DNA from: Pseudomonadota bacterium
Lineage (GTDB): Bacteria; Pseudomonadota; Gammaproteobacteria; Eutrophobiales; Eutrophobiaceae
Assembly: GCA_013112535.1 (NCBI GenBank)
Contig: JABFGI010000004.1
Span: 62,001-126,000 of the forward strand
Direction: 5' to 3'
Length of the DNA stretch: 64,000 nucleotides
Positions 18,458 through 27,062 of this stretch are shown here, piece after piece (positions within the stretch are counted from its first letter, which is position 1; every line of letters starts with the position of its first letter). A program made the translations under genes and the position numbers. Below the pieces are notes generated by a model. That model was not told the DNA's origin, searched no databases, and worked only from the letters and a program-made list of their open reading frames with translations.

Positions 18458-19183
18458 TTAATGCTCAACCTGGCGCTGTTTAATTTCTTCGAGTCGCTGA
18501 CCAAGAAACTGTCTTTGATGCGGGTCATCCAGTTCTCCACTTTCAAGTAAACCACCGATCAGTACCATCGCACTTTCCAGTTCGCCCATGTCTTCCAGGA
18601 TAAATATTTCCATTTGCTTTGCCCAATGCGGAATATTGGCCCGTTTCGCATATTGACGAATAAGTTGCGCACAACGAAGCGCTAAATCCACATCTTTAAT
18701 TCTATGTTTGGCGATGTATACCGCATGAGTCATCAATGGCCAGCGTTCATCCGGTTTTTCAATAAACTTTTGACTAACATAATCAATCATTTTTCTTTGT
18801 TTCCCAACATCTGATACTTCAGCATAAAATCGAACGCCTGCTAACAAGGGATACTGGGTTTTATCATCCAGTTTCAATATTAAATCAAGCCAATCGATCA
18901 CTCGATCATAATTTAAATCCTTTAACGGGATACTGATGCCAGGTTGATTATCAAATGCTTGTAACCATAGCATTAGTAATTTCGCTGCTGTTATCGAATC
19001 ATCAAGACTTATCAATTTGACTAAAGAAGGTTGAGGAGCTGAAGGTAAATCCTGTTGCTTAACAGTAAGTTTGGTAAAAGAGAAATGCCATAAACATTGA
19101 AAAGCTAAACTTAACAATAATAGAAACCAGATACTTTTAGGTACAAAAGAAAGATCTCGCGTTTGTTTTACAAAAAGCTTCAT
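18458..19183 (-). CDS. Unknown membrane-anchored helical protein of ABC locus
   Basis: 241 residues. One N-terminal membrane helix (about 18-36), then an all-helical periplasmic domain with TPR-like spacing: LMLWLQAFD, WLDLILKLDDKTQYPLLAGVRFYAEV, LALRCAQLIRQYAKRANIPHWAKQMEIFILEDMGELESAMVLIGGLL. It begins 9 bp after the ABC permease stop on the same strand, so it is probably cotranscribed and part of the exporter. No catalytic motif. It converges on the cyclase gene 3 bp away. I do not recognise a named family. Confidence 0.65.
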   Translation of the reverse strand: MKLFVKQTRDLSFVPKSIWFLLLLSLAFQCLWHFSFTKLTVKQQDLPSAPQPSLVKLISLDDSITAAKLLMLWLQAFDNQPGISIPLKDLNYDRVIDWLDLILKLDDKTQYPLLAGVRFYAEVSDVGKQRKMIDYVSQKFIEKPDERWPLMTHAVYIAKHRIKDVDLALRCAQLIRQYAKRANIPHWAKQMEIFILEDMGELESAMVLIGGLLESGELDDPHQRQFLGQRLEEIKQRQVEH

Positions 19184-19192
19184 TATTAATTT

Positions 19193-19969
19193 TTATAATT
19201 CTTTCCGGTATAAATCAAACAAGGCAACACACGATAAAAACAAAACATAGATTAACGTTTGACCTAAAACAACAAGTATGTCGGTATTTATATTAGCGGA
19301 GGTATAGACAAGCCAGTCAGTTTGGGTAAATTTGTAGATATCCGGTGTAATATAAGCAATCATATCTAACAATTTATTTATAAACTGGTAACTAATTGAG
19401 CTCGAGGCAACAATTGGAGAGTCACTGATTAATCGAATTGCTTCCATTGATCTGGAAAGGATATAAAACGCTATTACAACACTAAATGAGATGGTAATAC
19501 TGTTAAATGAAAATAAGCACAGTAAACTCAATGAAATAATTATTAATAGCTCGCAAAATAATGATAATGACCAAACTAGTGTCACTACAGCTGGCACATA
19601 AAATAATAAACAACATGTGCACATTATCGCTATCAAAAATGCAACTACCGAAAAACCGGTAAATTTGCCAAAATAATACGATGAACGCGGTACCGGATGC
19701 GAAAGAATCAACTCAAAACCTTTATCATTGAATTCACGAATCATACTGGTTATGACAAACAATCCCATCGTAAAAACAGAAAACAGGCGCAAGGCAGATG
19801 CAAGAATAGCTGACTGCATTTGCACGCCTTCGGCAATGGCCAGCTCGCCAATGAACAGCGACAAGAAAAACAGAACAACAACACCAGTAAAAATAAAGAT
19901 TAGAAACTTATCTCGAATTGCTTCCCAAATTGAATATTTGGCTATTGTCAGTAATAGATTATGATTCAT
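19193..19969 (-). CDS. ABC-2 type transporter permease
   Basis: 258 residues from the ATG at 19969; a TTG 18 bp upstream would add six residues but is a less likely start. Six hydrophobic segments are visible (for example FIFTGVVVLFFLSLFIGELA, LFSVFTMGLFVITSMI, VVAFLIAIMCTCCLLFYVP, LLIIISLSLLCLFSFNSI), with the cytoplasmic motif FNDKGFELILSHPVPRSSYYFGKF typical of NosY/CcmB-like ABC-2 permeases that bind a single ATPase. The partner ATPase is probably the gene at 15291. It is divergent from the histidine kinase (83 bp gap). Confidence 0.85.
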   Translation of the reverse strand: MNHNLLLTIAKYSIWEAIRDKFLIFIFTGVVVLFFLSLFIGELAIAEGVQMQSAILASALRLFSVFTMGLFVITSMIREFNDKGFELILSHPVPRSSYYFGKFTGFSVVAFLIAIMCTCCLLFYVPAVVTLVWSLSLFCELLIIISLSLLCLFSFNSITISFSVVIAFYILSRSMEAIRLISDSPIVASSSISYQFINKLLDMIAYITPDIYKFTQTDWLVYTSANINTDILVVLGQTLIYVLFLSCVALFDLYRKEL

Positions 19970-20052
19970 AGTTTTCAAAATTCTCAAAAATTAAGACTGA
20001 ATACATTTATCTCGGTTAGAATACCAAAAAGATTAACATCATAAGCTTATTT

Positions 20053-21735
20053 ATGACCACATTTGTAAATAAATTAATTCATAAAAAAGAACTTTTTATT
20101 CTTGCCATGATGCTGGAAATGCTGCATCTCGCTATCTGGGTTGATTTTGGCAGCATTGTCTCACGCTCGTTTATGTTAAGTCATCTTGGTCTTTTCCTGT
20201 TATGGCAACCTGTCTGGCGAGGTGATGAAAAACTTAGTATTGAAAACACGTTTCTTTTTATCGTTTTTACTCTTGCCTTAACCCTCCTGTTAAATCTGTG
20301 GTTACTGTTTGCCTGGTTGATTTTATTGATTGGTTTTATTGGCGGCAGCGTCACATTAGATAAGAACGAAAGAAATCTGTATGTCTTTGCGCTGAGCTTT
20401 GTGGTGCTGGAACTACTCTTCGCCTGTGTACCTGAATTAGCAAATGTAAAAATTGAACAAAAACAAATCTTTTATCTATTGCTTCCGATATTACCAATAT
20501 TTATACTTTTTTTCCCGGGTAATAAACCAGGCCATCAGATTCAAATGGTCGACTTTATTCATTCCATAACAGCGTCCATGCTAACCAGTTTAGTCTCATT
20601 AGGCAGCTTATTAATCATGTTCATTAATGAAACATCCTATTTCACAGCATTAACTCAAACGTCTATTGCTATAGGTAGTTTTATTATATGTATAAGCTGG
20701 TTAATTTCATCACAATCACGTTTTAATAATGTAACACAACTTTGGTCCAGCTTTATGCTCAATATAGGTACTCCTCTTGAGCAATGGTTAAGTGAATTAT
20801 CTCGTTTTTCTGAAAAACAAAATGAACCGGAAGAGTTTTTGGAAATTGCAGTTAATGAATTACTGACCTTATCGTGGATAAGCGGAATACGTTGGGCAAG
20901 CATGGACTCAAAAGGAGAGATCGGAGAAATCACCAGGCACAACACCCGGTTTATAACTAATAACCTGAGTATTGATATATATACCAATAATATGATGGGT
21001 GGCGCTTTATATGTTCACTGTAACTTACTCGTACAATTAGTTGAAAATTTTTATGTGGCCAAACTTCGAGAAAAAACATTAACTCAGCAAACTCATTTAA
21101 AAGCTATATATGAAACCGGCGCCCGGATAACACATGATATAAAAAATTTACTACAGTCACTTCAAGCTATCACCAGTATTATCAGTCATGATTCCAGCGG
21201 TTCCAGTTTTGAAGTGTCACAGCAAGTCTTGAGAAAACAATTACCAAACCTCACGCAACGATTACAATTGGCACTAGATAAACTACAAACTCCTCAAGAT
21301 CATAATATTGAAGAGATTTATCTTAAAGACTGGTTATCTGATGTTAAAAAAAGAAATTCACATAACAATATAACTTATCAGGAACAAGTAAATGGCGACC
21401 CTACTATTCCAGTCGATTTGTTTGATAGCGTCATTGATAATTTACTTGAAAACATCCAGACCAAACAGATAAATGAGCCTGATATTGAAGTCACTATATC
21501 TGTAATTTGCAATGAAGATATTATTTGCGTCATGGTATGTGATTCAGGCAGCATGATCCCTGATAATATATCCAGAGAATTGCTAACTAATGTTATAAAC
21601 TCTGATAATGGTTTAGGAGTCGGTTTATATCAGGCAAGTAAATACGCCGAGAAATTTGACTATGATCTAAAATTAGTAAGCAATCAACATGGAAGAGTAT
21701 GTTTTGAATTAATGTCTAATCATAAATCTGATTAA
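20053..21735 (+). CDS. Membrane sensor histidine kinase (PrsK-like)
   Basis: 560 residues. Up to nine membrane helices fill about 13-225, followed by a GAF-like segment (about 250-340) and a kinase core with the acceptor His361 in ARITHDIKNLLQSL, an N box SVIDNLLENIQTK and a G box DNGLGVGLYQASKYAEKF. The HDxKN motif and multi-helix input resemble kinases paired with sigma-54 regulators such as PrsK/PrsR. The best partner in the window is the sigma-54 regulator at 36429, at the other end of the pilus operon. The 3' end overlaps the convergent pseudopilin stop by 4 bp. Confidence 0.8.
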   Translation: MTTFVNKLIHKKELFILAMMLEMLHLAIWVDFGSIVSRSFMLSHLGLFLLWQPVWRGDEKLSIENTFLFIVFTLALTLLLNLWLLFAWLILLIGFIGGSVTLDKNERNLYVFALSFVVLELLFACVPELANVKIEQKQIFYLLLPILPIFILFFPGNKPGHQIQMVDFIHSITASMLTSLVSLGSLLIMFINETSYFTALTQTSIAIGSFIICISWLISSQSRFNNVTQLWSSFMLNIGTPLEQWLSELSRFSEKQNEPEEFLEIAVNELLTLSWISGIRWASMDSKGEIGEITRHNTRFITNNLSIDIYTNNMMGGALYVHCNLLVQLVENFYVAKLREKTLTQQTHLKAIYETGARITHDIKNLLQSLQAITSIISHDSSGSSFEVSQQVLRKQLPNLTQRLQLALDKLQTPQDHNIEEIYLKDWLSDVKKRNSHNNITYQEQVNGDPTIPVDLFDSVIDNLLENIQTKQINEPDIEVTISVICNEDIICVMVCDSGSMIPDNISRELLTNVINSDNGLGVGLYQASKYAEKFDYDLKLVSNQHGRVCFELMSNHKSD

Positions 21736-22520
21736 GGCAATACTTCTGCTTTAACCATTCTATTCATAAGTACACTGGGAGAAACCCACATTACAATATC
21801 ATCAAATTGACAAAGAGTGGTCGCCTCATTGGTATCATCAACACAGCCTGCAGCACCTTCAGTAAATCCTCGCGAATAAAAAATTGCATCCGTATTAGCA
21901 TCATCATTTTCAGCTTCATCGGTTCCCGCTGTCGTCGCAGTTAAGGTTACACCGTTAACGGATGTTGCACCCAAACCATTTTTCCCGTGGGAAACAATGA
22001 CTGCAGGTACAACAGTAGCAGCATTATATTGAAACTTTGATTCTAGAATGGCACCTGTGGAGGTGTCATCACCTCTTGTCCTTATCGTAATATCACCGCT
22101 CTGACATAAATCCAGTTCGCCATCAGCAGCACAAGTACCTGTATCAATCGTCGTAAAACCAGGTGTTGTAACATGATATTTAAATCGATTTCCCCAAATA
22201 TCACCCTGGTTATTCAGACCTAAGGTTTGCCAGGGCAACCAACCGTCACCTGTGCCGACCGTACATGCACCTGAAGCCACCGGATCAGAAGTACCGTCTC
22301 CATCGGTATCCGGGCATGGTAATCGGCCATTAATTACAGCGAATCCGTACAGTGATTCAATGATGTCGTCCATTGTATCTATGGTCTGTTGTCGTTCCTG
22401 TGACTCTATCTGCGTACCGACCGGCCCTAATAACCCGACCATGAGTAAACTAATTATAAACAAGACAACGGAAAGTTCGATCAGGGTAAATGCTTTTTGA
22501 AATTGAATGTTCATATTCAT
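21732..22520 (-). CDS. Pseudopilin, last gene of MSHA-type operon
   Basis: 262 residues. The class III signal reads FQKA|FTLIELSVVLFIISLL, with Glu5 present but Ala instead of Gly at -1, a tolerated but uncommon choice. The globular part carries LPCPDTDGDGTSDP, then DGWLPWQTLGLNNQGDIWGNRFKY, a module also seen in the large upstream protein (LPCPDRDNNG, GRFPWVTLKSNEL), so the two are probably related and may assemble together at the fibre tip. Several Cys suggest disulfides. It starts 9 bp after the large protein gene. Confidence 0.8.
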   Translation of the reverse strand: MNMNIQFQKAFTLIELSVVLFIISLLMVGLLGPVGTQIESQERQQTIDTMDDIIESLYGFAVINGRLPCPDTDGDGTSDPVASGACTVGTGDGWLPWQTLGLNNQGDIWGNRFKYHVTTPGFTTIDTGTCAADGELDLCQSGDITIRTRGDDTSTGAILESKFQYNAATVVPAVIVSHGKNGLGATSVNGVTLTATTAGTDEAENDDANTDAIFYSRGFTEGAAGCVDDTNEATTLCQFDDIVMWVSPSVLMNRMVKAEVLP

Positions 22521-22529
22521 GTATTAAAC

Positions 22530-25500
22530 CTATGGTGAAGTTGCAAGAATAAGAACTTGATCATTGTAATCATCTGCTCCAGTTTCTTCTTGAAACATAT
22601 CATCCTGATCGCAGTTATCAGATTCAAAGTATTCATTCATTGTACCATTCGTTCTAATTTGCGTTGTTGAAGCTTGAGCCGCGCAATTACTATCAAGTAT
22701 TTTATTCGTTTCAGATCCGGCAAGCATTACTAGCGCTCGAACAGTACCAAGCGGTGTCTGCGTCTCAATATTAAGTGGCGTTTCCGGTTGCACATAATTC
22801 AGTGTTAAACAGTTTGCTGCTGCTGCACAATTAACAACAGCGCCCGGGGCATCACCTGGACTTACAGCAACATAAACTAACTTATGCCAGTCATTATTAG
22901 TGACCCAGGCAGGAATATCACTATTTGTCACGCTTAAACCAAAATCGATATTACTCACTAACAAATTTCCACTACTTAAATTAGTCGGCGTAAATGTAGC
23001 CGTTCCCACGTTAGTGACTTCATCTTCCTGGTAATCATTGATTGTAATCAAGGCTTCACCTCCATTACCGGAAAAATTAACAGCAGCCGAAACCGTACTG
23101 CAATCAGCGTTATACCCCAGACAAACGTCTCTTACACGTTCTTCCGAAGCTGCTCTTGCTCCCTGATTACCCGAAAACTTTGCACGAAGTGTATGTTCTC
23201 GTGAATAAACATAATCATAAAAAACTGTATAGGCAGCACCAACCCAAAAGTCCTGGAAAGAACCACCGTATAAAGTAGCACCTATTCGGGTATTCGTAAG
23301 AAATACAATTTCACCAAAAGCACCGACATCATTTTCAACTATATCGCCTAACTCAATCCCGTCATCAACAAAAGATGCACTTGAATCATCAAGGTAGGCT
23401 ATACCACCAGATTCAAACTCTGCATCAACTCTTGCTGTTTGTGTATTGGCAGCTGGCATAACTCGATAATATTCGCCATTATCAAAGTCAGGGTCAGTAG
23501 CAGAAGTATAATTGTCTGTAGTCAATTGCGTTTCGCTGGAAACACTTTCTACAACGAACTGTCTTGGTTGATAGATTTGATAACTATCACCTGGTCTGAA
23601 TATAATGGGTTCGGTTCCTTCGCCAACATAACTTTTTGCTTCAAGTATATCTGTTCCTATAGTTTCTGAAATTACACCCTGAATCTTTCCCTCGCCTAAA
23701 TCCCCTTCTAATGTATTATTTTGAATTACATAACTATATCGTTCATAGATACTGAAATCTGCGCTGGCATCATATAGCCGGGGATCACCATTAATAGTGT
23801 ATGTATCCCCAACTTCAAAACTATTATCAGTCCCACCCGTTAAAGATGAAACTGTGATTTGATTCGCCAACACAGAAGTAATCGTACCGCTCGAATTGTC
23901 TGTTGTATTAAGAATAGTAGCGCCGATAGAGATATTTACGTTGATAAAATTATTATTGGTGTCCTCAAGTGTCAGACTGTTAGCATCAGTATCAGCCGTT
24001 GCAGTTCCACTTTTACCTGCATCGACCGTTCCTGTAATAACCGATGTTTCGTCATCGTAATTCTGCGCAATATCACCACGTTTAACATTATCTGTATTAA
24101 ATTCAGCTGAACTATCTGTAATGATATCTGTATCGCTACCTGACGAAAGGTTTCCGGAAATGTTTACAAAATCTTTATAACTGGCAAAGCAATCAACAAA
24201 ATTTGCACTAAGCCAAATACAAGTGCCGACAGAGTCATCAAATGATTCCGAACCTGCCGCAGCATAAGTGTCGATATAGTTTTGTAAAATTGATGAGTTT
24301 GTTACGACAATATCAAGCGCATTTGCCGTTGTAGTCCAGTCAAAATTTAATTCTGATTTAAATGGTTCAGCTATTTCGCTTAAACCTAAATGTCCCTGAC
24401 GTGCATTAGAATCGCTGTTAAATCTTGGCATTGCATAATAATCGTTTTGTGCAAACGTATTATCTGTCCCGAAGAGTAATTCCGATACTGTCAAACGTGT
24501 CGCTGCTACACTGGAGATTCTTCCATATGAATCATCGGTTACGTTTCTAATTAAATCTCCGACCTGAATTCCCATAACCGTAAAATCAACACTGGTATCT
24601 TCCAATGTAAGACCATTAGCATCTGTATCAGCCGTTGCTCTACCCATGCTTGTTCTAATTTGATAACTATCACCAACATTAAATGTATTAACGCCACCGG
24701 TCAGTGTTTTAACCGTTAATTGAGTCGACGAGACCTCTTCAATTATACCGCTAGAACCTCCTGTAATATTTTCAACTATGTCTCCAACTCGCACATTGAG
24801 TTTACTAAAGTCCTTGCTTGAATCATTTAGTACCAGATTAGCACTGCCTGCTGTCGCCGTACCTGTAAATGCTGTCGCCGCAGCTGTAACGTCTATAAAA
24901 TATCCGTCATTATTATCAAAGTCATTATCCGTACCAAAATTTAAACCGCCACCGATCGTTATTTCTGTCGCTGTAACATTAGTAACGGTACCATAGGAAC
25001 CATCTGTTAAATTCCAGACAACATCACCATTAGCAACACCCCATTGTAAAAAATTAGCTGATGAATCCGTTAAAGGCTCAGCAGCACTCCCTGATTGATC
25101 ATCAATGCCATCATGAGTATTTATAAGTCGCTTTTCGTTAGTTTTTGGATCACTAAAAGATGATAACCAGGGATAAGCACCATAAGTGGCAAAATAATTT
25201 GACAGAGTTTGATTAACTTCACCCAAAACACGTTTCTCAACCTGCTCCATTAATTCCTGGCGTGTGATATAGACTAATCTGTCATTAATATTGCCCAGAT
25301 TGGAAACAACAAAATCAGTATCAAAATCTGAATTATCGGCTTCAAGATAATTGTTTATTTCCAATGCAATATTCGTTTCACTCGGATCTCTGTTTTGATT
25401 ATTTATTGGCTCTAGCGGCGCTATAATAATTGCAACAACATCATCGATATCAGCAACATCGATATCTCCATCAGCATCGATATCAATTCTAAGTTGCCCT

Positions 25501-25949
25501 TCTGTTTCGCTATTTAATGGTTCCAGCTTTGGGTTGTTTCGATAATTATCAGATAAAACATACCATAGATGTTGCCCACTACTGTCTTTCAATTCATTTG
25601 ACTTTAAAGTTACCCAGGGAAATCTGCCTATAGTGGTATTGCCTCCTGACGAACAAGCACCGCCTCCAGGAGAACCTGTTCCAACTATCCCGTTGTTATC
25701 CCGATCCGGGCATGGCAAATAACCGGGGCCAAAATTTGAATTTATTCTATCCGGGTATGTAACGGCATAACTGATTAAAGCCTGCTTTGCTTCGGCTAAT
25801 ACCCTGCTGGTATCTTGCGCTCTTATATATGGTTTTGTTGCCGCATTTAACTTCCTGACTAATGTATAGGATGCGGCAGTGACAAGGATCAACATAAAAA
25901 TCAACAGCGCTGCTCCTTGCTGTGATTTGTATTTAACTGTAGAACCCAA
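22530..25949 (-). CDS. 1139-residue PilX/MshQ-like modular surface protein
   Basis: N-terminal QQGAALLIFMLILVTAASYTLVRKL is a minor-pilin-type (PilX/MshP) anchor without Glu5. A pseudopilin-like block follows (LPCPDRDNNG at 78-87, GRFPWVTLKSNELKDSSGQHLWYVL at 108-132), then a Ca-binding-like DIDADGDIDVADIDD (156-170). Residues about 288-910 hold about seven copies of a beta-module with the pattern DSS..F....V..GD...N.TD.S.G.I..V....LTV..L.GG..N.F..GD.Y.I. The C-terminus is Cys-containing and unassigned. In MSHA loci the equivalent slot holds mshO/P/Q. It is probably a fibre-tip or surface adhesin, by position and architecture only. Confidence 0.72.
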   Translation of the reverse strand: MGSTVKYKSQQGAALLIFMLILVTAASYTLVRKLNAATKPYIRAQDTSRVLAEAKQALISYAVTYPDRINSNFGPGYLPCPDRDNNGIVGTGSPGGGACSSGGNTTIGRFPWVTLKSNELKDSSGQHLWYVLSDNYRNNPKLEPLNSETEGQLRIDIDADGDIDVADIDDVVAIIIAPLEPINNQNRDPSETNIALEINNYLEADNSDFDTDFVVSNLGNINDRLVYITRQELMEQVEKRVLGEVNQTLSNYFATYGAYPWLSSFSDPKTNEKRLINTHDGIDDQSGSAAEPLTDSSANFLQWGVANGDVVWNLTDGSYGTVTNVTATEITIGGGLNFGTDNDFDNNDGYFIDVTAAATAFTGTATAGSANLVLNDSSKDFSKLNVRVGDIVENITGGSSGIIEEVSSTQLTVKTLTGGVNTFNVGDSYQIRTSMGRATADTDANGLTLEDTSVDFTVMGIQVGDLIRNVTDDSYGRISSVAATRLTVSELLFGTDNTFAQNDYYAMPRFNSDSNARQGHLGLSEIAEPFKSELNFDWTTTANALDIVVTNSSILQNYIDTYAAAGSESFDDSVGTCIWLSANFVDCFASYKDFVNISGNLSSGSDTDIITDSSAEFNTDNVKRGDIAQNYDDETSVITGTVDAGKSGTATADTDANSLTLEDTNNNFINVNISIGATILNTTDNSSGTITSVLANQITVSSLTGGTDNSFEVGDTYTINGDPRLYDASADFSIYERYSYVIQNNTLEGDLGEGKIQGVISETIGTDILEAKSYVGEGTEPIIFRPGDSYQIYQPRQFVVESVSSETQLTTDNYTSATDPDFDNGEYYRVMPAANTQTARVDAEFESGGIAYLDDSSASFVDDGIELGDIVENDVGAFGEIVFLTNTRIGATLYGGSFQDFWVGAAYTVFYDYVYSREHTLRAKFSGNQGARAASEERVRDVCLGYNADCSTVSAAVNFSGNGGEALITINDYQEDEVTNVGTATFTPTNLSSGNLLVSNIDFGLSVTNSDIPAWVTNNDWHKLVYVAVSPGDAPGAVVNCAAAANCLTLNYVQPETPLNIETQTPLGTVRALVMLAGSETNKILDSNCAAQASTTQIRTNGTMNEYFESDNCDQDDMFQEETGADDYNDQVLILATSP
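23220..25088 (-). repeat. About seven beta-modules of ~60-70 residues in the large pilin-like gene
   Basis: Modules at residues about 288-355, 363-435, 436-508, 605-645 (short), 647-720, 724-790 (diverged) and 845-910. Two copies keep near-identical DNA around 23962-24009 and 24599-24645, both encoding TATADTDAN-LTLEDT, so recent duplication or gene conversion is likely. Confidence 0.75.
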
Positions 25950-25962
25950 GGTTACACCCTTA

Positions 25963-26439
25963 TCAATCGTTGCCAGAATCTACTGTATCAACAATATTTT
26001 TTTCTATCGGTTCAGGAGTAAATGCTTCACCAACTCTTAGTTCAACATGCGTACTATCATCAGGCATGATAATAGTGACCTGATCTGACTTTATTTTATT
26101 ATCTGGCACCTGGATAAATTGTGACTCCAGATCACCTTCAAAAGTATTACTGTCATTGACCCATGCCGTACTTTTACCGTCACTTCTATGAACAAGTCCT
26201 TTCAAAGTAACGGCATCACGAATTACTATTTCCTTTTTATATACTATTGGTTCATCAATTATTTGAACTTTTTTGATTTCAACTTTTTTTGGCACTTCTT
26301 TTATGAGCCTTATTTTTTCCAGTTTTTGTCTTTCAACAGCTGATGTATAAAGCCGCCCCAAACTATCAGCAAAAGCCGAATTTATCAGCAAGCAACTACT
26401 GACAAGTAAAATGAAATTGTATTTATTAGATATTTTCAT
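25963..26439 (-). CDS. PilP/MshK-like pilus assembly protein
   Basis: 158 residues from the ATG at 26439, chosen because it overlaps the upstream stop as ATGA and begins a clean signal peptide (MKISNKYNFILLVSSCLLINSAFA); a longer reading has 15 unlikely residues. The mature part has basic KLEKIRLIKEVPKKVEIKKV, then a small beta domain (DAVTLKGLVHRSDGKSTAWVND, IMPDDSTHVELRVGEAF) like the homology region of PilP/MshK/GspC, which bridges the inner-membrane complex and the secretin. The position after PilO-like fits. Confidence 0.75.
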   Translation of the reverse strand: MKISNKYNFILLVSSCLLINSAFADSLGRLYTSAVERQKLEKIRLIKEVPKKVEIKKVQIIDEPIVYKKEIVIRDAVTLKGLVHRSDGKSTAWVNDSNTFEGDLESQFIQVPDNKIKSDQVTIIMPDDSTHVELRVGEAFTPEPIEKNIVDTVDSGND

Positions 26440-27062
26440 GAGATTTCTATCCTCTGACCACCCGCTAGATCGATAGTAATCCAATATAATAAGCAGGAAG
26501 CAGTAATATTTGCATTATCTTTTACATACTGAATTTCTTTACCATTCTGGTTAAATGAACATTCGGTTAATGTATAAATCCCTTCTGCAGTGTTATTTAT
26601 ATATTCAATTAATTTAAATAAGTCACCTTCATGTAACAGCCCCAGAGTAAGCTCCATGCTGCTACGATAAAGTGTATAACCACTGTAGTTTATATTGTAT
26701 TCAGGAATATGTTCTTCTTGAGAATTGATGGAATACGTAAGCGAAGGCAACTCAACCTTTTCTCCTGCTTGACGTAAAGCTTCTATCCAGTTCAACCTTT
26801 TTTCCTGACCGATAATCCCTCTATTATATAAGTTTACGAATTTCGGATAAAAATCGCGCAATACCATTTCTTCCTGATCGACATCAAGATAACGTCGACT
26901 GATAGACTGAAAAAGGTTCTTGTTGTTATTGTATTCTTTTTCTAAATCACTATTAAAATAGTAACTGCCACCTACCAGCACACTTGAAAAAACCAGACAG
27001 ATACAGAAGACAACAAGTGGTCCTTTCAGAATACTCCAGTCTAAATCACTTTTCTTTTCCAT
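26436..27062 (-). CDS. PilO/MshJ-like inner-membrane protein
   Basis: 208 residues. A short cytosolic N-terminus and one membrane helix (about 15-34) precede a coiled coil (YFNSDLEKEYNNNKNLFQSISRRYLD) and a ferredoxin-like periplasmic domain (MELTLGLLHEGDLFKLIEYINNTAEGIYTLTECSFNQ), the PilO/GspM/MshJ architecture. It should pair with the PilN part of the upstream fusion and with the PilP-like protein. Start and stop overlap both neighbours (1 bp and ATGA), a sign of tight coupling. Confidence 0.82.
   Translation of the reverse strand: MEKKSDLDWSILKGPLVVFCICLVFSSVLVGGSYYFNSDLEKEYNNNKNLFQSISRRYLDVDQEEMVLRDFYPKFVNLYNRGIIGQEKRLNWIEALRQAGEKVELPSLTYSINSQEEHIPEYNINYSGYTLYRSSMELTLGLLHEGDLFKLIEYINNTAEGIYTLTECSFNQNGKEIQYVKDNANITASCLLYWITIDLAGGQRIEIS

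Noticed and set aside
19970..19987. TTG start adding six residues to the ABC permease
   Set aside because: ATG at 19969 is the better codon and no ribosome site supports the TTG.
22530..25088. CRISPR-like or phage tail repeats
   Set aside because: The repeats are in frame, diverged protein modules in one long gene, not short DNA repeats with spacers.
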